Assembly (NCBI RefSeq): GCF_019966545.1
Contig: NZ_JAIMIC010000007.1
Span: 62,001 to 126,000 of the forward strand
Reading direction: 5' to 3'
DNA: 64,000 bases
DNA from: Heliomarina baculiformis
GTDB taxonomy: Bacteria > Pseudomonadota > Alphaproteobacteria > Rhodobacterales > Rhodobacteraceae
Shown one piece after another: positions 8,586 through 16,626 of this stretch (within the stretch, counting starts at the first letter, position 1; each line of letters begins with the position of its first letter). Below the pieces are notes generated by a model. It did not search any database, was not told the DNA's origin, and saw nothing but the letters and a program-made list of their open reading frames with translations. The position numbers and the translations under genes were made by a program.

Positions 8586-9977
8586 ATGCAGACCCATTTT
8601 ACCGATGCACAGCTTGCCGACCCTAACGTCAAGCGGTCGAACGAGATCCTGCGGGCCTGTGTCCATTGCGGGTTCTGCACGGCGACCTGTCCGACTTATC
8701 AGGTGCTGGGGGATGAGCTCGACAGCCCCCGCGGCCGGATCTACCTGATCAAGGACATGTTGGAAAACAACCGGGTGCCGGATGAAAAGACAGTCCGGCA
8801 TATCGACCGCTGCCTGTCTTGCCTTGCCTGCATGACGACCTGCCCCTCGGGCGTGCATTACATGCATCTGGTGGATCATGCCCGCAGCTATATCGAGGAA
8901 AACTACCAGCGTCCGCCGTCCGACCGGGCGCTGCGCTGGGTGCTGGCGCGTATTCTGCCCTACCCCAATCGCTTTCGCCTTGCGCTTCTTGCGGCCAAGA
9001 TCGGCAGACCGTTCAAGCGGCTGCTGCCCGATGCGCGGCTCAGGGCGATGCTGGACATGGCACCGCGCGATATCCCGCCGGTCAGCCGCAACGACGACGC
9101 GCAGAGCTTTGCGCCGGAGGGCAAGCGGTGCAAACGGGTCGCGCTGATGACCGGCTGTGCGCAAAAGGCGCTGAACACCGATATCAACGACGCCACCATC
9201 CGGCTGCTGACGCGGCTGGGATGCGAGGTTGTCGTCGCCGAAGGCGCGGGCTGCTGCGGGGCGCTGACACACCACATGGGCAAAACCGATGAAAGCCACG
9301 CCTCTGCCGCGCGCAATATCCGGGCTTGGCATAAAGAGATTCATAATGGCGGGCTTGATGCCATCGTCATCAACACTTCGGGCTGCGGCACGACCGTGAA
9401 AGATTACGGCCATATGTTCCGCGAAAATGACGACCTTGCCGTCTGCGCCGCGCAGGTATCGGATCTCGCCTGCGACATCAGCGAGCTACTGGTCCGGCTG
9501 CTGGATGAAGACCCTGGCGAAAAGCACTCGACCGCCAAGTCGCTGATTGCCGGAACCGATCGCCCGGACAAACCGGAAGCCCCGCATCACGGTATGGTCG
9601 TCGCCTATCACGCGGCCTGCTCTCTCCAGCATGGGCAAAAGATCAAGGCCCACCCCAAGACCCTGTTGAAGAACGCGGGCTTTACCGTGGTCGAACCTGC
9701 CGACAGTCACCTGTGCTGCGGGTCCGCGGGCACCTACAACCTTATGCAGCCGGAGATTTCGGGTCAGTTGAAAGAGCGCAAGATCCGCACGCTCGAGGCG
9801 CGAAACCCCGACATCATCGCGGCTGGCAACATTGGCTGTATGATGCAGATCGGGTCGGGCACGGGGATTCCGGTCGTGCATACGGTAGAGCTTTTAGACT
9901 GGGCAAGCGGTGGGCCGAAACCGCCCGCGCTCAGCAGAAATGCAACAGCCCCATCGGGCCCGCCGATACTTCGTTGA
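8586..9977 (+). CDS. glcF: Glycolate oxidase iron-sulfur subunit GlcF
   Basis: Iron-sulfur subunit that passes electrons from the GlcD/GlcE flavins to the quinone pool. At 463 residues it carries two 4Fe-4S ferredoxin motifs, Cys25-x2-Cys28-x2-Cys31-x3-Cys35 (CVHCGFCTATCP) and Cys76-x2-Cys79-x2-Cys82-x3-Cys86 (CLSCLACMTTCP). Two CCG-type domains follow, with GAGCCGALTHH and HLCCGSAGTYN. I chose the ATG at 8586, preceded by AGAGAGA; a GTG 21 bases upstream is in frame but overlaps that signal. It ends the glcDEF cluster; no glcC or glcG is adjacent. Confidence 0.95.
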   Translation: MQTHFTDAQLADPNVKRSNEILRACVHCGFCTATCPTYQVLGDELDSPRGRIYLIKDMLENNRVPDEKTVRHIDRCLSCLACMTTCPSGVHYMHLVDHARSYIEENYQRPPSDRALRWVLARILPYPNRFRLALLAAKIGRPFKRLLPDARLRAMLDMAPRDIPPVSRNDDAQSFAPEGKRCKRVALMTGCAQKALNTDINDATIRLLTRLGCEVVVAEGAGCCGALTHHMGKTDESHASAARNIRAWHKEIHNGGLDAIVINTSGCGTTVKDYGHMFRENDDLAVCAAQVSDLACDISELLVRLLDEDPGEKHSTAKSLIAGTDRPDKPEAPHHGMVVAYHAACSLQHGQKIKAHPKTLLKNAGFTVVEPADSHLCCGSAGTYNLMQPEISGQLKERKIRTLEARNPDIIAAGNIGCMMQIGSGTGIPVVHTVELLDWASGGPKPPALSRNATAPSGPPILR

Positions 9978-10040
9978 TGCGCCGTATTTTCGCCTTAAGA
10001 CACGGGTAATCGGAATCACTGACGAGTATGGGAGTACCGC

Positions 10041-10853
10041 GTGCGCCGCTGGATCGGATTTCTGTTTGCGTTTTCACTGCCACTGGCCGCCACGGCCGAG
10101 GATTCCGCCCTGCACCGGCTCGACACGACCGAGGATGGACGCGCTTGGGAAGCGGTCGGACGGCTTGATGTCAATGGCGCGGGCTTTTGTACCGGTGCGC
10201 TGATCGCGCCCGATCTTGTGCTGACCGCCGCGCATTGCCTGTTCGACAAGACCTCGCGAAACCGGATTGCTGCGGAAACCATCGAATTCATGGCAGGCTG
10301 GCGCAACGGGCGGGCCTCGGCCTACCGGCATGTGCGCCGCGCCATCGTCCACCCGGATTACGTATTCGCCGGCGATGTGTCGCCGGAACGGGTTCGGAAC
10401 GATCTGGCCCTGCTCGAACTGCAGCACCCGATCAGGAACACGACGGTAACGCCATTCCGCACCGCCACCCGGCCGCGCACCGGCGAAGAGATCGGGATTG
10501 TGTCCTACGCCCATGACCGCTCCGAAGCGCCGTCCCTGCAGGATGTCTGCCATGTCATGGCGCGTCAGCAGGGGATGCTGATCATGTCCTGCGACGTCGA
10601 TTACGGGTCTTCCGGCGCGCCGATTTTTTCCTTTTCTGATGGCACGCCGCGCATTGTTTCGGTAGTCTCGGCCAAAGCCGAAGTCGGCGATCAGCGCGTC
10701 GCACTGGGGACTGACCTCGAAGGTCCCCTCACCGTTTTGCTGGCCGATCTGGCCTCCGGTGCAGGCTTTGACGTCCCGAATGCACCCCGGATCGGCCGGA
10801 TCCGCGTGGGCGATGATAAAAACCAGACCGGAGCGAAATTCGTCAAACCATGA
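10041..10853 (+). CDS. Secreted trypsin-like serine protease (S1 family)
   Basis: An exported serine protease of 270 residues. The signal peptide is residues 1 to about 19 (RRWIGFLFAFSLPLAATAE). The catalytic triad is visible: His in VLTAAHCLFD (near 60), Asp in RNDLALLEL (near 117) and Ser in DYGSSGAPIFSF (near 193). The start is GTG with GGGAG six bases upstream. The next gene starts inside this gene's stop codon (ATGA), so the two are translationally coupled and probably work together. Natural substrate unknown; periplasmic or extracellular location inferred. Confidence 0.88.
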   Translation: MRRWIGFLFAFSLPLAATAEDSALHRLDTTEDGRAWEAVGRLDVNGAGFCTGALIAPDLVLTAAHCLFDKTSRNRIAAETIEFMAGWRNGRASAYRHVRRAIVHPDYVFAGDVSPERVRNDLALLELQHPIRNTTVTPFRTATRPRTGEEIGIVSYAHDRSEAPSLQDVCHVMARQQGMLIMSCDVDYGSSGAPIFSFSDGTPRIVSVVSAKAEVGDQRVALGTDLEGPLTVLLADLASGAGFDVPNAPRIGRIRVGDDKNQTGAKFVKP

Positions 10854-11269
10854 AATATCCCCTGCTAGCCGCCTGCGCCCTTGCCGTTTCATTTGTGACA
10901 CCCTCGCTGGCCGAGGACATGGACCAAATCGACATCCGCCGGGCCATACCGGTGAGCTCGCCGGTCGAGGGCGCATGGGGCGGGCTGAGCGCGATTTCCG
11001 GTGGTGGCAAAGCTGTGCCGTCACGCATGGGCAGTCTCTGCATTCAGGTCGGACAGGGATCGCGGCCGGGCGCAAACTGCCTGCCCGCAAAGTCATTCGA
11101 TTATGCCAAGTTCGGCGAATCCGGTGTGTCCGACCTGTTTTCCTTCGAAGAGGCAGACACCAATGCCGGTTATTACATCCACGTGGATATGCGTCGCTTG
11201 AATGAACTCAACGCGCAAACGCACAGCGACCGGTCGGACAAGGACAGGACACGCAAGGGAACGCGCTGA
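10850..11269 (+). CDS. Small secreted protein of unknown function, coupled to the protease
   Basis: 139 residues with a signal peptide (MKYPLLAACALAVSFVTPSLAE, cleavage near residue 21). The mature part has two cysteines (SLCIQVGQ and ANCLPAKS) that could form a disulfide. The C-terminal end is very hydrophilic and basic. I recognise no family. Its ATG overlaps the protease stop (ATGA), which suggests a stoichiometric partner such as an inhibitor, chaperone or substrate. That role is inferred from position alone. Confidence 0.75.
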   Translation: MKYPLLAACALAVSFVTPSLAEDMDQIDIRRAIPVSSPVEGAWGGLSAISGGGKAVPSRMGSLCIQVGQGSRPGANCLPAKSFDYAKFGESGVSDLFSFEEADTNAGYYIHVDMRRLNELNAQTHSDRSDKDRTRKGTR

Positions 11270-11290
11270 AGAAATCTGCCCAGCAGAGGT

Positions 11291-11319
11291 CTTGACAGAA
11301 AATTCCTCAATTCCCATCT
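11291..11319 (+). promoter_or_regulatory. RpoH (sigma-32) type heat-shock promoter
   Basis: CTTGACA, 15 bases, then CCCATCT. This fits the RpoH consensus CTTGAAA-N13-15-CCCATnT closely and lies about 100 bases ahead of the hsp20 gene. Confidence 0.75.
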
Positions 11320-11419
11320 GAGCCTTGTCGGGATGCCTAAAAGGGTTCCGATAAAAGTCGAATCGCCCGTCCCCAGTGGAGGGCAATGAAGAAATCGCTC
11401 AAAGATGAGGATTATACCT

Positions 11420-11890
11420 ATGCGTACGTTTGATTTTGCACCGCTTCACCGTGCAACCGTCGGCTTTGACCAACTGGCCGACCTGATGGACCGTCTCGTC
11501 ACCAATGACGTAGGTCAGTCCACCTACCCCCCTTACAACATTGAAAAAACCGCTGACGACGCCTATCGAATCTCGATCGCCGTTGCCGGTTTCACCGACG
11601 AGGACCTGATGGTCGAGGTCAAGGAAAACGCGCTGGTCGTCTCGGCCAAGAAAGCCGATGAAGACAGCGAGAACCGCACCTACCTGCATCGCGGCATCGC
11701 CACCCGCGCGTTCGAACGCCGGTTCCACCTCGCCGATCATGTACGCGTCACCGGCGCGACCCATGCCAACGGCATGCTGCATATCGATCTGGAACGCGAA
11801 GTGCCCGAGGCGCTGAAACCGCGCCGCATCCAGATCGCGTCCTCGACGGAAAAGAAAACCGACGTCATCGAATCTAAATCGGTGAACTGA
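11420..11890 (+). CDS. Small heat-shock protein, Hsp20/alpha-crystallin family
   Basis: A 156-residue ATP-independent holdase of the IbpA/HspH type that binds unfolding proteins during heat or oxidative stress. The alpha-crystallin domain covers about residues 35-125 (PPYNIEKTADDAYRISIAVAG, GIATRAFERRFHLADHVRV). The hydrophilic C-terminal tail has a modest I-x-I-like motif (RRIQIAS). The ATG at 11420 follows GATGAGGA; an upstream in-frame ATG at 11405 is less likely. The RpoH-type promoter upstream supports heat induction, and a strong terminator follows. Confidence 0.95.
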   Translation: MRTFDFAPLHRATVGFDQLADLMDRLVTNDVGQSTYPPYNIEKTADDAYRISIAVAGFTDEDLMVEVKENALVVSAKKADEDSENRTYLHRGIATRAFERRFHLADHVRVTGATHANGMLHIDLEREVPEALKPRRIQIASSTEKKTDVIESKSVN

Positions 11891-11922
11891 ATATCGGGCT
11901 GATCTAGCCCGTTGAACCCTCG

Positions 11923-11984
11923 GCGCCCGCCCGGTTTCTGTCCGCCAACAACGGCCCAGAGACCGGGCGGGCGCTTTTTGTTTT
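11923..11984 (+). terminator. Rho-independent terminator after hsp20
   Basis: A long inverted repeat (GCGCCCGCCCGGTTTCTG paired with CAGAGACCGGGCGGGCGC, 16-nt loop) is followed by TTTTTGTTTT. Confidence 0.92.
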
Positions 11985-12050
11985 CGAAAGCTTTTCCGGC
12001 ACGCTTTGAGGATCGCCAGAAGGCAGGTTCAATAAAATAGCTTTAATTTT

Positions 12051-12075
12051 GGAACACTTGCGGGTGGCTCACGTT
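12051..12075 (+). promoter_or_regulatory. GGAAC-N16-CGTT element (ECF-sigma type promoter)
   Basis: GGAAC and CGTT are separated by 16 bases, and the second box lies 37 bases ahead of the ATG of the PRC-barrel gene. This spacing and sequence resemble EcfG-type general-stress promoters of alphaproteobacteria. Whether this organism has such a sigma factor is not visible here. Confidence 0.45.
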
Positions 12076-12111
12076 GTTACCCCAATGGAAATACAAAGGA
12101 GGAGTTTCAAA

Positions 12112-12648
12112 ATGAACTTCAATTACAAAACCCTTACCGCCAGCACGCTTGCTCTGACTCTGGCTGCCGCCGGCGCCATCGCCGAAACCACGACGACCAG
12201 CACGAGCACGATGAACGAAGCGGAACCGAATGCCGCTGAAACGGAAATGTCGAACAGCCCGATGCACCGCGATTCGATGCAAAATGTCGATCTGGAATCG
12301 ATGAAGGGCAACTTGATCCGTACCCGCGACATCACTGGCGGCAACATCTATACGATGAACGAAGCCGATGATGAAGGCTGGGATCCCGACATGCGCTACA
12401 ACGAAGTTGGCGCTGACTGGAATGAAATCGGCGAAATCGAAGACATCATTCTCTCCAAGGACGGCCAAATGATTGGTATCGTTGGCGAAGTAGGCGGTTT
12501 CCTCGACATTGGTGACAAGCACGTCCTGATCTCGATTGACGACGTGAACCTCGTCCCTGTCGATGACAAGACCTACGCTTTCGTGACGCGTCTGAACGAA
12601 GAGCAACTGGAAGAGCTGCCCGAAGTTGACGAAGGCTTCTGGGATTAA
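12112..12648 (+). CDS. Exported PRC-barrel domain protein
   Basis: 178 residues. A signal peptide (residues 1 to about 24) ends at AGAIAE. A low-complexity Thr/Ser/Glu/Met linker follows, then a PRC-barrel-like domain near residues 95-160 (NEIGEIEDIILSKDGQMIGI, VGGFLDIGDKHVLISIDDV). The mature protein is strongly acidic. The start is fixed by AAGGAGGAG ahead of the ATG. PRC-barrel proteins of this kind are periplasmic and often stress-induced; the exact role is unknown. The neighbouring hsp20 and the GGAAC-N16-CGTT element fit a stress theme. Confidence 0.85.
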   Translation: MNFNYKTLTASTLALTLAAAGAIAETTTTSTSTMNEAEPNAAETEMSNSPMHRDSMQNVDLESMKGNLIRTRDITGGNIYTMNEADDEGWDPDMRYNEVGADWNEIGEIEDIILSKDGQMIGIVGEVGGFLDIGDKHVLISIDDVNLVPVDDKTYAFVTRLNEEQLEELPEVDEGFWD

Positions 12649-12670
12649 CTCTTTCTAGCTACTTCTAAGA

Positions 12671-12699
12671 AAAAAGGGGCCTCTCGGCCCCTTTTTTTT
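12671..12699. terminator. Bidirectional terminator between convergent genes
   Basis: GGGGCC-TCTC-GGCCCC with an A-run on the left and eight Ts on the right. It can stop transcription from both the PRC-barrel gene and the convergent succinate-semialdehyde dehydrogenase gene. Confidence 0.92.
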
Positions 12700-12705
12700 G
12701 TGCGA

Positions 12706-14181
12706 TCAAACGCTCATGCAGATGTATTTCATCTCGAGGTAATCCTCGATCCCATGATGGCTGCCTTCGCGGCCAAGACCCGATTGCTTGACGCCCCCAA
12801 ACGGCGCGACCTCGGTCGATATGATGCCGGTATTCACACCGACGATCCCGTATTCCAGCGCTTCGGCGACCTTATAGACGCGGCTCAGATCCTTGGCGTA
12901 GAAATAGCTCGCCAGACCAAAGATCGTGTCATTCGCCATCTCGATCACGTCATCCACATCATCGAACTTGAAGAGTGGCGCGAGGGGGCCAAAGGTTTCC
13001 TCGGTTGCAACCTTCATCTCTTGCGTGACACCGGTAACGATTGTCGGCGCGAGGAAGTTGCCATCCATGTTCTTTTCTTCGCTGCCGAGCAGGATCTGCG
13101 CGCCTTTGGCCAGCGCGTCCTTGATGTGCTCCTGCACCTTTTCACCAGCTGCCGGGGTGATCAGCGGACCAAGGTCCGTCCCATCCTCAAGACCGTCGCC
13201 AACCTTCATCTGGCTGACGCGTTCTTTCAGCTTGGCGGCAAAAGCATCGTAGATGCCCGACTGCACATAGATCCGGTTGGCGCAGACGCAGGTCTGGCCG
13301 TTGTTGCGGAACTTGCACATGATCGCGCCTTCGACCGCCGCATCCAGATCGGCGTCGTCGAACACGATAAAGGGCGCGTTGCCGCCCAATTCCATCGAGC
13401 ATTTCATTACGTTGTCCGCCGCCTGCTTCAGCAGGATGCGACCCACCTCGGTCGAACCGGTAAAGGTCAGCTTGCGCACCTTGCCGTTCTCGCAGAATTC
13501 CTTGCCGACGGCCGAGGAAGACGACGAGGGCACCACGTTGAACACGCCAGCGGGGATACCGGCCCGTTCGGCCAGCACCCCCATGACCAGCGCGCTCAGC
13601 GGGGTTTCCGCCGCAGGACGGGCGACAAAGGAACAACCCGCAGCCAACGCCGGAGCAGCCTTGCGGGTGATCATTGCGTTCGGAAAGTTCCAGGGCGTGA
13701 TCGAGGCGGCCACGCCAATGGGCTGCTTGATCACGGTGATGCGCTTGTCGCGCTGGTGGCCGGGGATGGTTTCACCATAAACCCGCTTGGCCTCTTCGCC
13801 GAAAAATTCAATGAAGGACGCGCCATAGGCGATTTCACCTTTGGCCTCGGCCAGCGGCTTGCCCTGCTCGGCGGTCAGGATGGTGCCCAGATCGTCCTGG
13901 TTCTCCATCATCAGGTCGAACCATTTGCGCAGGATACCGGCGCGTTCCTTACCTGTCATCGCAGCCCATTCCTTTTGCGCGGCATAGGCAGTGTCGATGG
14001 CTTCGGCGACCTGTTCCCGGCTCAGGTCGGCAACCTGCGCAATGACATCCCCGCGCGCCGGGTTATACACGTCGAACGTGCCATCGGCGCCGTCGATCCA
14101 CTTGCCGCCGACATAAGCCTTGGTCACCAGCAGGTCGGGGTCTTTCAAGAGGGATTTGAGATCAGTGGTCGTGTCGAGCAT
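12706..14181 (-). CDS. gabD: NAD(P)-dependent succinate-semialdehyde dehydrogenase
   Basis: An aldehyde dehydrogenase of 491 residues, most like GabD, which oxidises succinate semialdehyde to succinate at the end of the GABA shunt. Features: PWNFPNAMITRKAAPALAAG (cofactor-binding region near 160), MELGGNAPFIVFDDADLD with the catalytic Glu, and GQTCVCANRIYVQ with the catalytic Cys near 295, where a second Cys two residues on is typical of redox-sensitive GabD. The C-terminal PFGGVKQSGLGREGSHHGI is also SSADH-like. The ATG at 14181 follows GGAGG, which itself overlaps an upstream ATG. Substrate assigned by similarity only. Confidence 0.88.
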   Translation of the reverse strand: MLDTTTDLKSLLKDPDLLVTKAYVGGKWIDGADGTFDVYNPARGDVIAQVADLSREQVAEAIDTAYAAQKEWAAMTGKERAGILRKWFDLMMENQDDLGTILTAEQGKPLAEAKGEIAYGASFIEFFGEEAKRVYGETIPGHQRDKRITVIKQPIGVAASITPWNFPNAMITRKAAPALAAGCSFVARPAAETPLSALVMGVLAERAGIPAGVFNVVPSSSSSAVGKEFCENGKVRKLTFTGSTEVGRILLKQAADNVMKCSMELGGNAPFIVFDDADLDAAVEGAIMCKFRNNGQTCVCANRIYVQSGIYDAFAAKLKERVSQMKVGDGLEDGTDLGPLITPAAGEKVQEHIKDALAKGAQILLGSEEKNMDGNFLAPTIVTGVTQEMKVATEETFGPLAPLFKFDDVDDVIEMANDTIFGLASYFYAKDLSRVYKVAEALEYGIVGVNTGIISTEVAPFGGVKQSGLGREGSHHGIEDYLEMKYICMSV

Positions 14182-14266
14182 GAGAGCCTCCATCAGACAA
14201 TAATTACTCGCGAAGCTGAAGCATCTGCGGCATGAATTGTCCAGACGAACAGCAAAGGAAGTACAG

Positions 14267-15061
14267 ATGGAACTCGACGACGCCTATGCAAATGGCGCTC
14301 ATATCGCGGGGGCGGAAACCTATCCGCCGCGCTGGAACGAGGCCGCGCAAGCGTTTCGCGACAGTATGGAGGCGCAGGGCCGTGCGCGGCTCGGCGAGGC
14401 TTATGGCACCGGCGACCGCAACCGGTTCGATCTGTTCCTGCCAGAGGGCACGCCTAAGGGCATCGTGATCTTCGTGCACGGCGGGTACTGGCTGAATTTC
14501 GACGCCTCCACGTGGTCGCATCTGGCCGTCGGTCCGCTGGCCAAGGGATGGGCGGTCGCCCTGCCCTCCTACGATCTGTGCCCGTCGGTCCGGATTTCAG
14601 AGATTACTCTTCAGATCGCCCAAGTTGTTCAGAAGATTGCAGAAACGGTTCAGGGTCCGATTGCGCTGACGGGGCATTCCGCCGGCGGACACCTTGTCGC
14701 GCGGATGCTGGCCCCGGAAATGCTGCAGCCCGATGTTGCCGAGCGGATCGCCCATGTGGTGCCGATTTCGCCGCTGGCGGATCTGCGGCCCCTGCTCAGG
14801 ACGTCGATGAATGAAAACCTGCGTCTGGACGAGGCCGAGGCATGGGCGGAAAGCCCGATTTCCCAGCCCGTGCCGGAAGTGCCCGCGACCGTCTGGGTCG
14901 GGGCTGACGAACGGCCCGCATTTCTCGATCAGGCCCGCTGGCTTGCCGAGGCGTGGGCCTGCGATAATGTCATCGTGCCGGGCAAACATCATTTTGACGT
15001 GATCGACGCGCTGGCCGATCCGCAGGATGCGCTGGTCACGACGCTGACGACACCGGCCTGA
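14267..15061 (+). CDS. Alpha/beta hydrolase, arylformamidase (kynurenine formamidase)-like
   Basis: A 264-residue alpha/beta hydrolase. The oxyanion-hole segment VIFVHGGYWLNFDAS and nucleophile elbow LTGHSAGGHLVARM match the AFMID-type formamidases that hydrolyse N-formylkynurenine. Downstream are PISPLADLRPLLRT and the catalytic His in GKHHFDVID near residue 245. The ATG at 14267 is preceded by AAAGGAAG. It lies 85 bases from the divergent gabD and upstream of creatinase on the same strand. Formamidase activity is an inference, as no other kynurenine genes are nearby. Confidence 0.78.
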   Translation: MELDDAYANGAHIAGAETYPPRWNEAAQAFRDSMEAQGRARLGEAYGTGDRNRFDLFLPEGTPKGIVIFVHGGYWLNFDASTWSHLAVGPLAKGWAVALPSYDLCPSVRISEITLQIAQVVQKIAETVQGPIALTGHSAGGHLVARMLAPEMLQPDVAERIAHVVPISPLADLRPLLRTSMNENLRLDEAEAWAESPISQPVPEVPATVWVGADERPAFLDQARWLAEAWACDNVIVPGKHHFDVIDALADPQDALVTTLTTPA

Positions 15062-15100
15062 TCCCGTGCAAAGCCCCGGTAGAACGATCTGAAAATGCGT

Positions 15101-15134
15101 CGGCCCCGGCATCCGGGCTTGCCTGCCGGGGCCG
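15101..15134 (+). terminator. Strong GC hairpin after the hydrolase gene
   Basis: Arms CGGCCCCGGCA / TGCCGGGGCCG (11 bp) with a 12-nt loop. No T-run follows, so it may end transcription weakly or act as an RNA-stability element between the hydrolase and creatinase. Confidence 0.45.
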
Positions 15135-15243
15135 CGCGTGGCTATAGCTTGACCGGCCAAGGCGATGGCGTCGCCACATCGAAACGATGGGCCCGGTTTT
15201 CCCTGTCCTGCACGCCGGGACCTTTCTGAAAAGGAGGGTCGCT

Positions 15244-16452
15244 GTGACCACACGTCCGGAATTTCACCGCTTTCACAATGGCGAAAAGGCTGCGCTGCCG
15301 TTTGCCGTGGAAGAATATGAAGACCGTCTTGAAGAGCTGCGCGAGCGCATGGAAAGCGCCGGGGCCACGGTCGCGGTTTTCACCTCGATGCATAACATCG
15401 CCTATTATTCGGGGTTTCTCTATTGCTCCTTCGGGCGGCCATACGGGCTGGTCGTGACCGAGACCGACTGTGTCACGATCAGCGCCGGGATCGACGCGGG
15501 CCAGCCGTGGCGGCGGTCCTTCTGCGATAACATCACCTATACGGACTGGACCCGCGACAATTTCTGGCGCGCGGTGCTGTCAGTCACAGGGACCAGCGCG
15601 ATCGTGGGCTGTGAGGGCGACCACCTGACGCTGATGCAGCGCGACAAACTCGAGGATTTCCTGCAGCCGCTGACCATGCTGGACCTCAGCTATACGACGA
15701 TGAACCAGCGGATGTACAAGTCTCCGGCCGAGATCGAGCTGATCCGCGCCGGGGCGGCGGTGGCGGATGTGGGCGGCTATGCCATCCGCGATGCGATCCG
15801 CGAAGGCGTTCGTGAGATCGACGTGGCGATGGCCGGACGAGACGCGATGGAGCTTGAGATCGCAACCCGGTTTCCCGATGCGGAATATCGCGACACATGG
15901 GTCTGGTTCCAGTCTGGGCTGAACACGGACGGGGCGCATAACCCGGTGACCGGGCGGGTCTTGCAACGGGGCGATATCCTGTCGCTGAATACCTTCCCGA
16001 TGATCTCGGGCTATTACACGGCGCTGGAACGGACCCTGTTCCTTGGCGAGGTCGACGAAGCCTCGCTGAAGATCTGGGAGGCCAATGTGGCGGCCCATGA
16101 ACTCGGGATGAGCCTTTTGAAGCCGGGGGTGAGCTGCGCCGCGATTACCGGGCAGATCAACGCGTTTCTGGCCGAGCGAGACCTGCTGCAATACCGGACC
16201 TTTGGCTATGGACATTCCTTTGGGGTGCTCAGCCATTTCTATGGGCGCGAGGCGGGTCTGGAGTTGCGCGAGGATATCGACACGGTGCTGGAGCCGGGCA
16301 TGGTGATTTCCATGGAGCCGATGCTGACCATTCCCGAGGGTCAGCCCGGCGCGGGCGGGTACCGCGAGCACGATATTCTCGTCATCACCGAGGATGGCAG
16401 TGAGGACATCACCGGCTTTCCCTATGGGCCGGAGTCCAACGTGGTGGGGTGA
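15244..16452 (+). CDS. Creatinase (creatine amidinohydrolase)
   Basis: Hydrolyses creatine to sarcosine and urea (EC 3.5.3.3). The protein has the metal-independent pita-bread fold of the M24 family and 402 residues, the length of Pseudomonas creatinase. Nearly whole segments match that enzyme as I remember it: YCSFGRPYGLVVTE, GQPWRRSFCDNITYTDW, WFQSGLNTDGAHNPVTGR, GYYTALERTLFLGE, YRTFGYGHSFG, and EPGMVISMEPML plus GAGGYREHDIL near the C-terminus. The start is GTG with AAGGAGGG at ideal spacing. No sarcosine oxidase or creatininase gene is adjacent, so the pathway is completed elsewhere or the substrate is a related guanidino compound. Confidence 0.93.
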   Translation: MTTRPEFHRFHNGEKAALPFAVEEYEDRLEELRERMESAGATVAVFTSMHNIAYYSGFLYCSFGRPYGLVVTETDCVTISAGIDAGQPWRRSFCDNITYTDWTRDNFWRAVLSVTGTSAIVGCEGDHLTLMQRDKLEDFLQPLTMLDLSYTTMNQRMYKSPAEIELIRAGAAVADVGGYAIRDAIREGVREIDVAMAGRDAMELEIATRFPDAEYRDTWVWFQSGLNTDGAHNPVTGRVLQRGDILSLNTFPMISGYYTALERTLFLGEVDEASLKIWEANVAAHELGMSLLKPGVSCAAITGQINAFLAERDLLQYRTFGYGHSFGVLSHFYGREAGLELREDIDTVLEPGMVISMEPMLTIPEGQPGAGGYREHDILVITEDGSEDITGFPYGPESNVVG

Positions 16453-16476
16453 GCGAAATGGCCGCTTTGCGGCCAT

Positions 16477-16514
16477 GCCTCCGGCGGCCGTATTTGAACC
16501 GAGAAGAAGCGGGG
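16477..16514 (+). repeat. Dispersed intergenic repeat, family 2, copy C
   Basis: GCCTCCGGCGGCCGTATTTG, then AACCGAGAAGAAGC. It differs from the copy at 19993 at only about three positions. It shares the hairpin / TATTT / AAGAAG layout with family 1. Confidence 0.85.
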
Positions 16515-16543
16515 CGTGCGACAGAATTCGGGGGGTGATATCC

Positions 16544-16572
16544 GTACACAGGCTGTACACCCCCTGTACACC
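16544..16572. repeat. Three 11-bp tandem repeats of a GTACAC core
   Basis: GTACAC occurs at 16544, 16555 and 16566, exactly 11 bases apart (units CCGTACACAGG, CTGTACACCCC, CTGTACACCGC). It lies between the converging creatinase and ohr genes. Confidence 0.8.
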
Positions 16573-16626
16573 GCCGCGGTGCAGCATCGGGGGCGGCGCG
16601 GATTATTGCGCCACCCCTGGCCGGTT

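Noticed and set aside
7653-9413. 586-codon minus-strand frame over glcE and glcF
   Set aside because: Shadow produced by codon bias; both plus-strand genes are certain from cysteine and FAD motifs.
12700-14235. 511-codon plus-strand frame over the succinate-semialdehyde dehydrogenase gene
   Set aside because: Antisense shadow of a well-supported gene; no ribosome-binding site and no domain in the translation.
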